Shown: one piece after another, positions 28,963-38,744 of the stretch | Layout of the letters: each line of letters begins with the position of its first letter | Numbering within the stretch: position 1 is the stretch's first letter | Source of the DNA: Halapricum sp. CBA1109 | Lineage (GTDB): Archaea; Halobacteriota; Halobacteria; Halobacteriales; Haloarculaceae | DNA length: 64,000 nucleotides | Assembly (NCBI RefSeq): GCF_009741825.1 | Contig: NZ_WPCA01000001.1 | Span: 1 to 64,000 of the forward strand | Direction: 5' to 3' | Notes under the pieces: model-generated | Databases searched by the model: none | What the model saw: the letters and a program-made list of their open reading frames with translations, nothing else | Told to the model about the DNA's origin: nothing | Program-made: the position numbers and the translations under genes

Positions 28963-29601
28963 TCAAATATGTCCTGCTAATAGTTGACGAAGAGCTGTGA
29001 CGCCGTTCTGACTTGATGGTGATCGACACTTCGCGTGCCAGTAATAACACTCCTCAAGACTCATCCGGTCAAGACTGTCTGCCACAGTCGTGAGTTTCTC
29101 GTACTTCCGGAGCTCTTTCAGCGCAAGGAAAGCGATCGTGAGCCGCACGCCATCGCTTTCCGACAGCACTGCAGATCCCTCACCACGAGTGACCGTTGCA
29201 GGATCGACGCCTGCGTCAGCCAGTACCGACTTCACGAGTCGGTGAACGGCCTGCTGGCGTTTCCCACGAAGCGTCGTAACTTTCAACGCGCACCACTCGT
29301 TCCAGTCCCAACTGTTCGGGGTGCGTTCGGACGGCGACCCGACGTCGACGAAGCTCAGCCGTCCGTCTGCGTCCTCATCGACATCGGGAAGTGCGTCCAC
29401 GATCGAGATTCGTGAGAGGGTGCGGTTACTGTTTGCCCGCTGGAGGCGCTTCTGCCGGCCGTTCGCGAGATCATCGGGAATGAACTCGTATAGCGTCAAT
29501 CCGGCATCGTCTCCGAGTCGCCGCGTCAGAGCGAACGTGGGACGACCGCCATGCATACTGCTCCCGTAGGCAAACGACTCCGCTTCCGACTCGATGCTCA
29601 T
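28963..29601 (-). CDS. DUF7680-like small protein of the methyltransferase array
   Basis: The protein has 212 residues and its start overlaps the DUF499 gene stop (ATGA, 29598-29601); the methyltransferase starts two bases after its end. No catalytic motif is recognised; it has a mixed fold with Ser/Asp-rich turns and a C-terminal helical part (VRLTIAFLALKELRKYEK). Proteins of this size regularly sit between DUF499 and DUF1156 genes in haloarchaeal arrays, so it is probably an accessory subunit of the restriction complex. The family name is given from memory of that context and should be treated as tentative. Confidence 0.6.
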   Translation of the reverse strand: MSIESEAESFAYGSSMHGGRPTFALTRRLGDDAGLTLYEFIPDDLANGRQKRLQRANSNRTLSRISIVDALPDVDEDADGRLSFVDVGSPSERTPNSWDWNEWCALKVTTLRGKRQQAVHRLVKSVLADAGVDPATVTRGEGSAVLSESDGVRLTIAFLALKELRKYEKLTTVADSLDRMSLEECYYWHAKCRSPSSQNGVTALRQLLAGHI

Positions 29602-32600
29602 TGGGTCACCTCCTCAGGTTCGTCCGTCCGTTCCTTCACCGTGCCGGTGACGACGAGTTCGATATTGTTGATGCCACCGAGTCCTTCGAGTGCTTCCTGA
29701 AGGACGCCCAGTGTGTTCTCCCGCGAGTTGTCGTCGAGGGAACCGGCTTCGGTTACGAGCACGGCTTCTCCTTCAGCCTCTCCGCCACGGCTGATAAAGC
29801 TCTCCGGGATGTGGTTCGTCCCGAAGTGCTGGGCGAACTCTGCTGCGGTGCCCTCGTAGCCCGCTTCGAAGACGCTGATCGATTCGTCTGCGGATTCCGC
29901 GACGTATTCGAACACGACCTTGGTTGCTTCCCCGATCCTATCTAAATCCTTGATCTTGTCACTGATGAACCAGGCCCGCTCCCAGACCTGGTCGCCCTCG
30001 AGCTCGATCTCGATGGTGTCGATGACGACATCGATATCGCCGCTGGAGACATCGTGGTTGTCCCGCAGCCGCATCTTCTGCTGGTCGATGTCGCCGTTCA
30101 CCGCCGAGAACGCGCCCGAAATCGCACTCGGGGAATCCGTACTTGCGGTGAACGACAGCTCCGAGCGCTTCGGTGGTTCGTCGATGGCGGTCCCGCCCAA
30201 GTCATCGTCGTCGTCATCCGTCGTCTCGTCATCGTCCTCGATTTCAGTCTCGTTCTCCTCGTCTTCGTCGAGCGCTGGGAACGTGAGATCGTGAGCTTCC
30301 AGCAGCGCCTCACTGTCCGCGAAAACGACGTGATCGTCGCTGATCAGTACGTCCGACATCGACAGTGCCGTCGACATCTCTTCCGCGTCGACGAGCGGAC
30401 GTTCGCCCGTCTCTGTCGATGCCGTATCTTCTTCGGAGCAGTATCCGCGTCCTGAGGTACCATCCCAGAACACGTAGTCGGTCGTATCGCTCGTGGTCAC
30501 GCTGCGAACCGTCTCTCGAATCGGCTTCGGGTCGAGGAGGATCCGGACGTCGGTGCGCTTGGCGACCAGCTTCCGGATGTCGAGCGTGGTCATCGAATCC
30601 GGATCAGATTGCCAGATACGGTTGGTGAACCACGCCGTTCCCAGCGCGCCCTCGTTCCGGGTGATGAGCCGATCGAGGCTGTCAAGGTTCTCGAAGACGA
30701 CGTCGTGCAGGTCATCGTTTTCGTTGACGGAGTCGATGACCTCATTCTTGAGACCGCCCGTACCGGGGTAGTAGAGGTGTCTGTAAGCTTGCCGGACGGA
30801 TTCCCCGAGCAGCGCTGACGTCTCTTGCAACCGCTCGTCGAGGTCGTCACGCTGTGCGCTGTTGAGTTCCGTCTCCCAGGCCTGCCCGTTCAGGATTCGC
30901 TCCATCGCCTTTACGCGCCTTGCGTGATCGAGTGCGCCTTCGATCTCCTGCTCCCCGGCTGCGAGGAAGACGACGTTGTTTCGATACACTCGCTTCTTCT
31001 CGCTTCCCGGTGAGCTTCCGGTCGTCGTCGCAAGCGTCTGGAGCAGTTCCGGCGGTTCATCCTGGTCGCTCGATACCGTCACGGCGCTGAAGCCCATCAC
31101 GCAGAGCCGAACCGTGTCGTATTCGTCCGGTACTTCGTACGGAGCCTGCGGGTCGTAGATCGTGTCGAACTCTCCACCGCCGAGCGCTCCTCGAATCGTC
31201 TGTTCGAGCCTGTTTCTGGCGACACCGTCCTCGATCTGCTGGGCCTCGTTGGTGATGAGCTTCGAGATTTTGGGCTCACCTTTGAACCGGAGCAGTCCGT
31301 TCTCGGTCTCGTAAAGGAAGAACGCCTCCGTCTCGGGGCTACTCCCGGTTTCGCTCAGGTTCTTCAGCGCGTCACGGTAATGGTCGAGCTCCACGCTGGG
31401 TTCGAGGATCATCTCCCACAACTCTCGCCGCGAGAGCCCACGTCCCCGGTTGCCACCGGAAACAATGCTCTTCCAGAGTATCGTCGTTCCGAGATGCGTG
31501 GCGATCGGCGGATGCCCCATCGGCGTCCAGTTCTCGTCCTCGTACTGGCACGCCGCCTTGCCATCGTTCGTGAAGACGTCCGACTTCGATGCCGTCCGGA
31601 GGTCCTGCTCGATTTGTCCGAAGAGATCCAGCAGCGTCGACCAGACGTACTCGTCGGAAGGGTGCATATCGAACGCGCGAATGAAGTTCCGACCCTCGTT
31701 GGCACTCTGATTGCTCCAGACGTGGTGGACGGCCCTGGAGACGAGCTTGAGCGCACCCCGCGTCCGCTGGAAGTTCGGCAGTGTATCGATCTCTTGAGCG
31801 AGCAACTCGATGAGCGTCGGATGGAAGGGATAGGTTCGCTCGAGTTGTTCGTGGAACTCCGCTTTGGTCACGCGGTCTGTGAGATCCGTTTCGTAATCAC
31901 GGTAGAAAGACTGGTATCCGTCCGCGACCTGTGTTGCTGCGCTCTCGTCGATAGACTTGAAGAGTCGGTGTTTCAGCACTTCGGCTACTTCGTCGTCTTC
32001 AGTCGGCGTTACGGAGCGCTCCGTCCGCTCCGAGATAGCGTCGAGATCGTCGATGAGTTCCTGTACCTGCTGGGCTTTGTCTTCGAATGCGGTCGCAGCA
32101 ACGCTGAGAACGACAGTAACATCGTCGGAGTTCTGTGTCGCGCGCATTAGCGACCACAGGAATGAGTTCGTCTGGTCCGCGAGGGTCGATTCCTCAACTG
32201 CAACGGCAGCCGCCTGTTCGAGATACTGGGCAACCTCGTCGATGAGGACGAGTCCAGGGTCATCCAGCAACTCAAATAGTTCCTCAATGTCGGACTCCCC
32301 GGGAGCTACACGGTCAGCGTCGTAGTCGCTAAACAGCGCATAGCCATCTGCACCGCCCAGCTGATAGGCGAGTTCCCCCCACATCGTCTGTGTACTGGGG
32401 GCGGACGGATCGTCCTTGTTGCACCTCGCGTCCATCGCACTGACGTGCCCCCCCTCGAAGACCGCCGTTTCTACAGTGAGGTCGTCCTGTATGTCAGCAA
32501 ATGCTGAAGAGATCTCGTCGTCGGTGATGAACTCGGAGAGGTCATCAACTGCGGTCGGCTCGCGAGAGAAGTGGTACGCCGCAATCTGGGAGTGGGTCTT

Positions 32601-32891
32601 TCCACCACCGAAGACGGTATCGAGTGACAGGAAGCCATTTTCACCGCTGTATTCGTCCGTCTTCTTCCCGACGTATCGTTTCGCCAGAAGGGTGATCAGA
32701 TCCTGAAGACCGTCCGTTGCGTACGTCTTGGTAAAGAATGTCTCAGGATCTGCGTAGATATCTGGCGCACTATCTGGATTAAAGACGACACCAGAGAGTT
32801 TTGCTGCGAATTGGTTTTCCGATAATGTACCCTCCAACACATCGTCGTGTGGGGTACAGGTTTCGAAGAGTGAGGGGACGGAAGTTGCCAT
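29598..32891 (-). CDS. DUF499 P-loop ATPase (BrxC/PglY-like)
   Basis: About 1097 residues from ATG at 32891 (MATSVPSLFETCTPHDDVLEG), chosen over an upstream ATG nine codons earlier. DUF499 features: an early FGGGKTHS Walker A (about 94-101), DPGLVLIDEVAQYLEQA (Walker B) and VVLSVAATAFED. It has a long helical middle, an Asp/Glu-rich linker (about 880-910) and a beta-rich C-terminal domain. Such ATPases are related to BrxC/PglY of BREX and occur with DUF1156 methyltransferases. They are thought to be the regulatory or DNA-engaging motor of the system. It heads the tight part of the operon. Confidence 0.82.
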   Translation of the reverse strand: MATSVPSLFETCTPHDDVLEGTLSENQFAAKLSGVVFNPDSAPDIYADPETFFTKTYATDGLQDLITLLAKRYVGKKTDEYSGENGFLSLDTVFGGGKTHSQIAAYHFSREPTAVDDLSEFITDDEISSAFADIQDDLTVETAVFEGGHVSAMDARCNKDDPSAPSTQTMWGELAYQLGGADGYALFSDYDADRVAPGESDIEELFELLDDPGLVLIDEVAQYLEQAAAVAVEESTLADQTNSFLWSLMRATQNSDDVTVVLSVAATAFEDKAQQVQELIDDLDAISERTERSVTPTEDDEVAEVLKHRLFKSIDESAATQVADGYQSFYRDYETDLTDRVTKAEFHEQLERTYPFHPTLIELLAQEIDTLPNFQRTRGALKLVSRAVHHVWSNQSANEGRNFIRAFDMHPSDEYVWSTLLDLFGQIEQDLRTASKSDVFTNDGKAACQYEDENWTPMGHPPIATHLGTTILWKSIVSGGNRGRGLSRRELWEMILEPSVELDHYRDALKNLSETGSSPETEAFFLYETENGLLRFKGEPKISKLITNEAQQIEDGVARNRLEQTIRGALGGGEFDTIYDPQAPYEVPDEYDTVRLCVMGFSAVTVSSDQDEPPELLQTLATTTGSSPGSEKKRVYRNNVVFLAAGEQEIEGALDHARRVKAMERILNGQAWETELNSAQRDDLDERLQETSALLGESVRQAYRHLYYPGTGGLKNEVIDSVNENDDLHDVVFENLDSLDRLITRNEGALGTAWFTNRIWQSDPDSMTTLDIRKLVAKRTDVRILLDPKPIRETVRSVTTSDTTDYVFWDGTSGRGYCSEEDTASTETGERPLVDAEEMSTALSMSDVLISDDHVVFADSEALLEAHDLTFPALDEDEENETEIEDDDETTDDDDDDLGGTAIDEPPKRSELSFTASTDSPSAISGAFSAVNGDIDQQKMRLRDNHDVSSGDIDVVIDTIEIELEGDQVWERAWFISDKIKDLDRIGEATKVVFEYVAESADESISVFEAGYEGTAAEFAQHFGTNHIPESFISRGGEAEGEAVLVTEAGSLDDNSRENTLGVLQEALEGLGGINNIELVVTGTVKERTDEPEEVTQ

Positions 32892-33030
32892 ATGCTGATG
32901 AGTCCTGTCCCTGCTCATGTAATTGTTTGTGTCTCACCTGTATCAACAGGACGATAGTCCGTACTGTCTTTGAGGCAATCAACGCTCCAGAAATACCCTC
33001 TGTACCTAATCCACAATCGGGATCGGCTAG

Positions 33031-34008
33031 CTATTCACGTTCTTCGTCCTCTTCGTCATCATCGTTATCGTCGTCAGCACCGCTAAATGAGTCAAACGTC
33101 GCCTGGTCGTCTTCTCGGAGATAATCCTCGACACGCTGTTCCATAACCATCTCCTCGACGCCGAGGATCGCACCCATATGCTCACGTCGGAACTCGTACC
33201 GATGCGTTCCTACTACATCACACGCGCCGATGTCCTCCAGGAACTCAAATACGATTCCTAAATCGCCAGGATTCACATTGTGCCGCGGTGCGAAGAAGTC
33301 TCGTACTTGTTCTCGTGTTACCTCGATACCGTCTTCATGATCTAGGGCCTGTTCACCCCAGATATCCGTAACCGCCATAGCCAAAACCTCCGGCTCCATT
33401 CCCTCAGTAAGCAGAATCTCATCCGGTGGGTTCTCCGGGAGCGTTACACCGGTCCGCAGCGCGGATTGCATCGCTCTATCGTCGTCGAAATCGCCGGCTA
33501 GTACCCGAAGGTCGCCGCCGTAATCCTGCGTCATCAATACCGCGTAATCGGTAATCCTGTCGAGAGCCGCTCGAAAATTCTCCGACTCACGACGCGTCTC
33601 CTCAATATACTCTTCATCCATATCCTGATAAACGATAAGTGACTCGACAGCAGTCACAGTACCGTCATATTCGGTTTTCTCTCGGACTTGAGCGTTCTCT
33701 AATTCCTCCTCAGCGGCTTCGATCGTCACCTCATCGCATTCTTCCATCTGATTGATGTCGCGTTCGTTGATGTGGTGGCCGCTTTTGATTTCACAGAGCG
33801 CGCATGTCGAGCCGTCGTACAGAACGAAATCCGGCTGTGCCTTGACTGATCTCCCCTCGGATCGGTCCTCGAAGACGGGGAACATCACAGGGATACGAAC
33901 CCCCCGTGAGTACAGAGGGGGATCAGCACGAGCCGTGACAGCGGAATAGAATAGATTATAGGTGTTGACCTCGCGTCGTTGCCGTTCACCCGCTGTCAGC
34001 GACGTCAT
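33031..34008 (-). CDS. PD-(D/E)XK-type nuclease-like protein with winged-helix tail
   Basis: The protein has 325 residues. Residues about 45-85 hold PVFEDRSEGRSVKAQPDFVLY followed by CALCEIKSGHH, a good PD-x(n)-E-x-K match with the lysine in the third strand. The central ~100 residues are mixed, then a region beginning EVTREQVRDFFAPRHNV looks like a winged-helix fold. It ends in an extremely acidic tail. It starts two bases after the preceding gene and lies 140 bp before the DUF499 start, so it may be the nuclease of the array or part of a separate two-gene module. Confidence 0.62.
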   Translation of the reverse strand: MTSLTAGERQRREVNTYNLFYSAVTARADPPLYSRGVRIPVMFPVFEDRSEGRSVKAQPDFVLYDGSTCALCEIKSGHHINERDINQMEECDEVTIEAAEEELENAQVREKTEYDGTVTAVESLIVYQDMDEEYIEETRRESENFRAALDRITDYAVLMTQDYGGDLRVLAGDFDDDRAMQSALRTGVTLPENPPDEILLTEGMEPEVLAMAVTDIWGEQALDHEDGIEVTREQVRDFFAPRHNVNPGDLGIVFEFLEDIGACDVVGTHRYEFRREHMGAILGVEEMVMEQRVEDYLREDDQATFDSFSGADDDNDDDEEDEERE

Positions 34009-34010
34009 AT

Positions 34011-35174
34011 CTATTGAATCGCCACCGGATTTTGTTTCTTCGCGAGGGAGTATGTCGAATCGAGGTTCTCGTAGACCTCGCGGACAAATTCCCGGAGACT
34101 CAACGCACTTGTCGTCTCTCGTGCATATAGCACGATATCTGGGGGCTCAAGAGCGACGTCGAAGGTTTCGTCGTGCTCAGTATCGAATACACGAATCTTC
34201 GTTCCCCCATCACGGATTCCGTGTCGATACCGATTTCCGTTTAATACGTGCGTTTCGAGCTCGTCGACTAATTCCTCAGTAGCTGCGTCGTCACGGTCTG
34301 GTTCAGTAAGTTCAACGGCAGTAAATCCGTCCACTGTGAATCCATTCTCCAATTTGCGTAGCTCTGGAGAGAACTCGACATCGAACCGTGCACGATCAAG
34401 TGACTGATACCCTTCCGTGATGCCGAGCAGCGTTTCCACAGCTTTCGGCTCTGACCCATCGCGTACCGACCGCATAGAAATTCGACCGTTATTCGTATTC
34501 GCCCCCTGAATAGCAGTACTGGGAGAATTCGTCTGGTCGAAGTCAATCCGCGTTGGCTTTGCATCGAATGCGTCTTCGGCCTTCTCTAAGTCACCAGGTT
34601 CCGCACCCGTGAATCGAAGAGTTGCGTCTCTCTCCCTATTCGGGGCGTGGTATTTCGCGGTGAACCCGGAGACTCGAGAATCTCTGATATCGGAGGTAAG
34701 ATCTTCCAGATCATCGGAGGACAAATAGAGCCGTTCGAGACACGGGAGATAGTCGAGAAAGCGTTCAATAGTCTTATCGCGCCAATCAGAGTGAACAGTC
34801 GTGATTACCCAGACGTAGTCACCATCGTCTGTGGTGACGAAGAGGAACTCATCTTCGCGCCCTTTCGCTGGAGTAGTGATGGTAACAATAGATATGTCAT
34901 CGTCAGCGACGTCTTCTGAGAAGGTGTGCTCGGATGCGAAATTCTCCGCATGGCCAGTAATGCGATCGTCCTCAGTGAGCTGATGTACCCAGTGGTCAAC
35001 GTCTCCAATCTCGAATCCTTGGTTGTCGCACAAGTATATGTTCAGGTCGGTCTGTCCCCCGCTGCGCGTCGTCTTTTCTTCCATCTCCTCGTCGGTCTTG
35101 ACGACGTATTCGACGAGTTCGCGCAGAATATCGCGCTTTGATTTGCCTGTGTAATCAGCGGGGTCGAATTCCAT
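34011..35174 (-). CDS. Unknown protein paired with the PD-(D/E)XK protein
   Basis: The protein has 387 residues; no family is recognised. Residues about 1-60 are helical (KSKRDILRELVEYVVKTDEEMEE), the rest mostly beta with two similar halves and no TM segment. The stop is two bases from the next gene's start, so the two are co-transcribed and probably interact. It is divergent from the truncated nuclease gene starting at 35361. Candidate role: sensor or specificity subunit of a defence module, inferred from location only. Confidence 0.6.
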   Translation of the reverse strand: MEFDPADYTGKSKRDILRELVEYVVKTDEEMEEKTTRSGGQTDLNIYLCDNQGFEIGDVDHWVHQLTEDDRITGHAENFASEHTFSEDVADDDISIVTITTPAKGREDEFLFVTTDDGDYVWVITTVHSDWRDKTIERFLDYLPCLERLYLSSDDLEDLTSDIRDSRVSGFTAKYHAPNRERDATLRFTGAEPGDLEKAEDAFDAKPTRIDFDQTNSPSTAIQGANTNNGRISMRSVRDGSEPKAVETLLGITEGYQSLDRARFDVEFSPELRKLENGFTVDGFTAVELTEPDRDDAATEELVDELETHVLNGNRYRHGIRDGGTKIRVFDTEHDETFDVALEPPDIVLYARETTSALSLREFVREVYENLDSTYSLAKKQNPVAIQ

Positions 35175-35360
35175 ACTGGAGTACTCCGTATAGTTCTCTT
35201 AGCGTCGGCAACCGTTTTATGCTGTGGTTCTGTTTCAGACGTGGCAGTGTGATTGACAAGAAGATTATCCATGTTTTGCTTACATAACCTACGGAGTCGG
35301 CACCCATAGAACCTGCAAGCGTCCCTATCTTTTTGTGATTGGTATGTATTTCTCATATTC

Positions 35361-37130
35361 GTGCCTATCCGCAGAGCGAAAACTGCAGAATCACTTTACG
35401 CGGAAGTCGAAGATTACGACCTGGTCGTCACTCCTGACGCCCCGTTTGCGAGTGCGATCAACCGCCGTCTCGACCGCCCTCACTTCGGAACGTTTGCGAC
35501 TACCCCGCGTCGTCTCGCAGCTGGCCGACGCGAACAAGCAGAAGACCGCGTCGCCTTTCTCGAGGTTATCGAGCAGACTGACCACGATTGGAAAGCAGTC
35601 GCATACGCTATCGGGAATGTCCTCCAGTGCTGGGAACATCAGGGTCGCCTTGACGCCATTCTTGACTACGACGCCTACGTCGACGAGACGACCCGAGAAG
35701 TCGTCGAGATAATGCAAAATCTCCGGACAACCTCGAAACGGCTCACCGAACATACAATCGACGATGATCAGTCAGTTGCTGTCGTTGGTTATGAGCAGCT
35801 GACCAACCTGGAGCGTAGCATCCTGCCGGAAGCGTTCGATCGTGTCGATCTGTTCACTGACGAGGTGTTCGACTATCCGGAGTTCCACGTCTTCGAGTCG
35901 GCAACCGATATCGTCAGTGCGCTTCTCGATACGATTTCGGCGCACAACGCTGAACGTGTCGCGGTCGTCCTCGATAGTGGGAGTCAGTACTCGTCGCTCG
36001 TCGAGTCCGCTCTCGAAGCAGCAGACATCCCATTTTACGGTGGCCCAGGATTCATCGATGATCCGCACCACCGAGCGTTCGTTCGACTGCTCCGTGTCGG
36101 ATTCCGCGGTTCCGAAACGACCGTTGGTGACGTCCAACCGCTGCTCACGCAGATGGACCTCGATATTCCGGTCAACGATCATCAAAAGCGTCTGGAGACG
36201 GTCGAAAGCCCGGATATTGAGTGGTTGCAGGAATTCTGCTCCTCCATCGGAGAACGAACGTTTGCGGATGCTCTGGATACATATACGAGTAAAATCGGCA
36301 TCGAGCTTACCCTCTTCGAGGAGGAATTGCAAACTCTCAGCCTTAGTGATGAACTCCTGACTACCGGGGGCGTTGACCGGCTAGCCTACTACCTCCAGAC
36401 CTACGAAGTCCCTGTCGACAGGGACAACGAGGGTGTTCTCCTCGCTGATGCGAAGTCCTCTGCCTACGTTGATCGTCCCGTCGTTTTCCATCTCGGAATG
36501 GGACAGGACTGGACGCATTCGGCTCCACAGCGACCGTGGGTCGATACTGAGACGCAGTTCGAACGCTACATCGGTAACTTCCAGCGCCTGCTTCAGAGCG
36601 GCGACCAGCAGTACTATCTCGTTCAGGACACGGCTGGTGGGGAGCCGATCACGCCTTGCCTCTACTTCGGCGATCTCCTCGATGACGACTTCGAACGGTT
36701 CAGTGATCTCGAGTCAGTTGAACATCGACGACGACTGCGATCGAACGGCGTCGGCTTCGATCGCCATCCGCTTGACGTTGAGTCCGAGACAATCGAGACA
36801 GTCAGCCAGTCCAGTCTCAACAGCTACGTAAACAGTCCCCGAGACTACCTTTTCGGAAAGCTTCTCGATTCCCCCGAACAGGAACGGTTCGTCGAAGGGA
36901 CTCTCTTCCACGACTTCGCGGAATTCTATGTGAACCATCCCGATGTTATCGCAGATGTCGATATAACAGAACTCGTCGACGTCATGCTCGGGGAGGCGGA
37001 GGCCTTCTTTTCGAGTGCAGACGAGGCGCTTCGTCGGCCTGTCGCCACGCAAGGGGGAGGTGATCGTCAAGCAGTTGCTCAAACGGTGTCAGGGGTGGAT
37101 GCGCCGGGATCACATCGTTCAACGTCATAG
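35361..37130 (+). pseudogene. AddB-like/PD-(D/E)XK nuclease family protein, 3' truncated
   Basis: From GTG at 35361 the sequence closely resembles a common haloarchaeal nuclease family (opening MPIRRAKTAESLYAEVEDYD, later SQSSLNSYVNSPRDYLFGKL, the entry to a Cas4/AddB-type nuclease domain). From memory the intact family is about 800-900 residues and ends with the iron-sulphur/nuclease core. Here the similarity ceases around 37037 (EALRR) and the frame runs into unrelated sequence, ending at residue 589. The catalytic E-x-K part is therefore lost. The junction is followed by small palindromes (TAGCTGCAGCTA at about 37198). Probably inactivated by recombination or insertion. Confidence 0.65.
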
Positions 37131-37292
37131 GCTTAGGTTAGCGGTCATGGAAAATAACGGGTGGGAATAAGGCCGATTCTAGCACCGAGAGACTGCCTAG
37201 CTGCAGCTAGACCGTCTTTCGAAACTAGCGAGAAGACAGCTAGTCTGATTGGCTCTCAGTATCTAAGTGCGTGCCTCTCCGAGACGCTGATG

Positions 37293-37640
37293 ATGAACGA
37301 AGTGTGATTGTTAGATTCGCATCGGCTTGATCGACTGTTAGGAAATGTTGAGCCAGAGGAAATGCCGGAGACGGTTAATGAATTGAAAACAATGCATTCA
37401 CGGCTGGAGGAACTGCCTCTTGCGCTGTGCCTTCGCCTCGTCGTGGCAATCACCAACTACGAACCGGAGACAATCCGGGGAAGCACGATCATCACGGTGT
37501 GAGAAGAGTTCTATGACACCCTCCAAGACGCTAGTAAGATGGTGTATGTTTAACGAGCAGCCGCCCGCCTCTGAGGGGTTTCTCAATTTGTGGCCAACAA
37601 TGGTCGCTGAGCGATAGGTTGAGGAGATTCTGCCTCGTTA
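37293..37640 (+). pseudogene. Decayed ORF of unknown function
   Basis: A protein-like sequence can be followed through stops and a frame change: MNEV-stop-LLDSHRLDRLLGNVEPEE, ELKTMHSRLEELPLALCLRL and NYEPETI in one frame, stop, then EEFYDTLQDASKMVYV, continuing as FNEQPPASEGFLNLWPTMVAER in another frame. The consistent amphipathic and codon character suggests a once-functional gene now broken by at least two nonsense changes and one indel. No family recognised. The surrounding 37131-37675 gap has nothing else but short palindromes. Confidence 0.4.
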
Positions 37641-37675
37641 GATGAATTTAATATTACCTGTAGTGTATTATATGC

Positions 37676-38116
37676 ATGGCCGACAAACACCACGAAGTAA
37701 AATCGGCCACTGAGAACGCATCAGACTATCAAAAAGAAAGTCAAAACCGTTCAGGTGGGTCTCCGGGGGGAGAGTGGTACGAAGTGACGTTCTCCATCCC
37801 GTGGATTGTAAAGAAGGTAGACAGTGGCCAAGATGCGATCAACATCGCAGTCAGTGAGGTCGGAAAAAGAATTACCCCGGCGAAGAACCCTATCAGGGAG
37901 ATAGATATCAGCGTTCAAAAAATCCGTTGCGCTGACTGTGAAACCTCAACAGATGCCCTGCTGATGGTATCGAAGACAGGCCTGGTTGGGCTCCTTCTCA
38001 CGATGGAGGCGAAGGGGACAACCTACGAAGAAGCAATAACCGTCGCGAAGCGCGAGATTGGACCAAAACTTCCAGAGATACCTCTGACCGCTGTCCGCGA
38101 TCAGTCAAAGGCATAA
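37676..38116 (+). CDS. Divergent DUF555/UPF0212 family protein
   Basis: The protein has 146 residues. A polar 30-residue extension is followed by EWYEVTFSIPWIVKKVDSGQ, NIAVSEVGKRI, CADCETSTDALLM, GLVGLLLTMEAKG and AKREIGPKLPEIPLTAV. Every block lines up with the universally archaeal DUF555 proteins (YxVxLEAAWxVRDV, AVSEAGKRL, CPACGEPFD, TALVGLLLEMKV, AKSEIGKALRDVPL). The usual C-x-x-C is kept as CADC. Core copies are chromosomal; this plasmid-type copy is divergent and may have a different role. Function of the family is unknown. TATA-like AT-rich sequence precedes the start. Confidence 0.75.
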   Translation: MADKHHEVKSATENASDYQKESQNRSGGSPGGEWYEVTFSIPWIVKKVDSGQDAINIAVSEVGKRITPAKNPIREIDISVQKIRCADCETSTDALLMVSKTGLVGLLLTMEAKGTTYEEAITVAKREIGPKLPEIPLTAVRDQSKA

Positions 38117-38493
38117 AATCGAATTAGAGAAGAAGTTCGATTTTACAATTCAGTTTCAGATACCCTCAGTAGTCTCCGAGACGGGAGTCTGGACTAGTCC
38201 GAATGGAATCGAAATCAATGCTCTCCATTCGTGAGATTTCCTCAAGAACCTCGACGACCACTTCAGTCGCTACTTGTAGCTCGAAATGCTAGGCAGGACC
38301 ACCGACGGAGCCAGCGGCTTTCTTATGTGCATCTATGATCCCCTGCATATCGAGTTCCATCAGATGATCACGCATTCGCCACTGTACGAGTTTGTCGGCG
38401 GCTTTGTCTGCTATACCCATTGTGATAGTCATCGACTGGGGTTCACTTTCTTCCGGCACCAATTCGACGATAAATCTAAATCAAGAGATCGGC

Positions 38494-38605
38494 TTTACAC
38501 ATCGATGACGGAGGGTGTAGTTGATACATTGGATAGACTACAGTATCATAGGTTATCAAAATCCAGCCGAACTGCGCACTGTTACACTTCGATGACGGGG
38601 GGCGG
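38494..38605 (+). repeat. ORB-like repeats upstream of the second Orc1/Cdc6 gene
   Basis: TTTACACATCGATGACGGAG (38494-38513) and GTTACACTTCGATGACGGGG (38581-38600, followed by GGCGG) share ACAC-[AT]-TCGATGACGG plus a G-run, the halophile ORB layout. A partial copy ATACATCGACGGAGGTG is at 38694-38710, and a weaker ATACATCGCTACC near 38617. All point toward the initiator gene. The rest of 38117-38744 has no gene. Confidence 0.75.
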
Positions 38606-38744
38606 GCAACAAAGATATACATCGCTACCGGTATCAAGGTGAAAAGATTCAGAGTGGAGAATATAGTGGTTAGCACAATTAAGGCTGTTAGATATACATC
38701 GACGGAGGTGAATCTTTTTAACACCCCCGCCACACAACAGAAGT

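Noticed and set aside
30098-30313. Highly basic 71-codon frame inside the DUF499 gene
   Set aside because: It is the complement-phase shadow of the Asp/Glu-rich linker and reflects biased codons, not a real basic protein.
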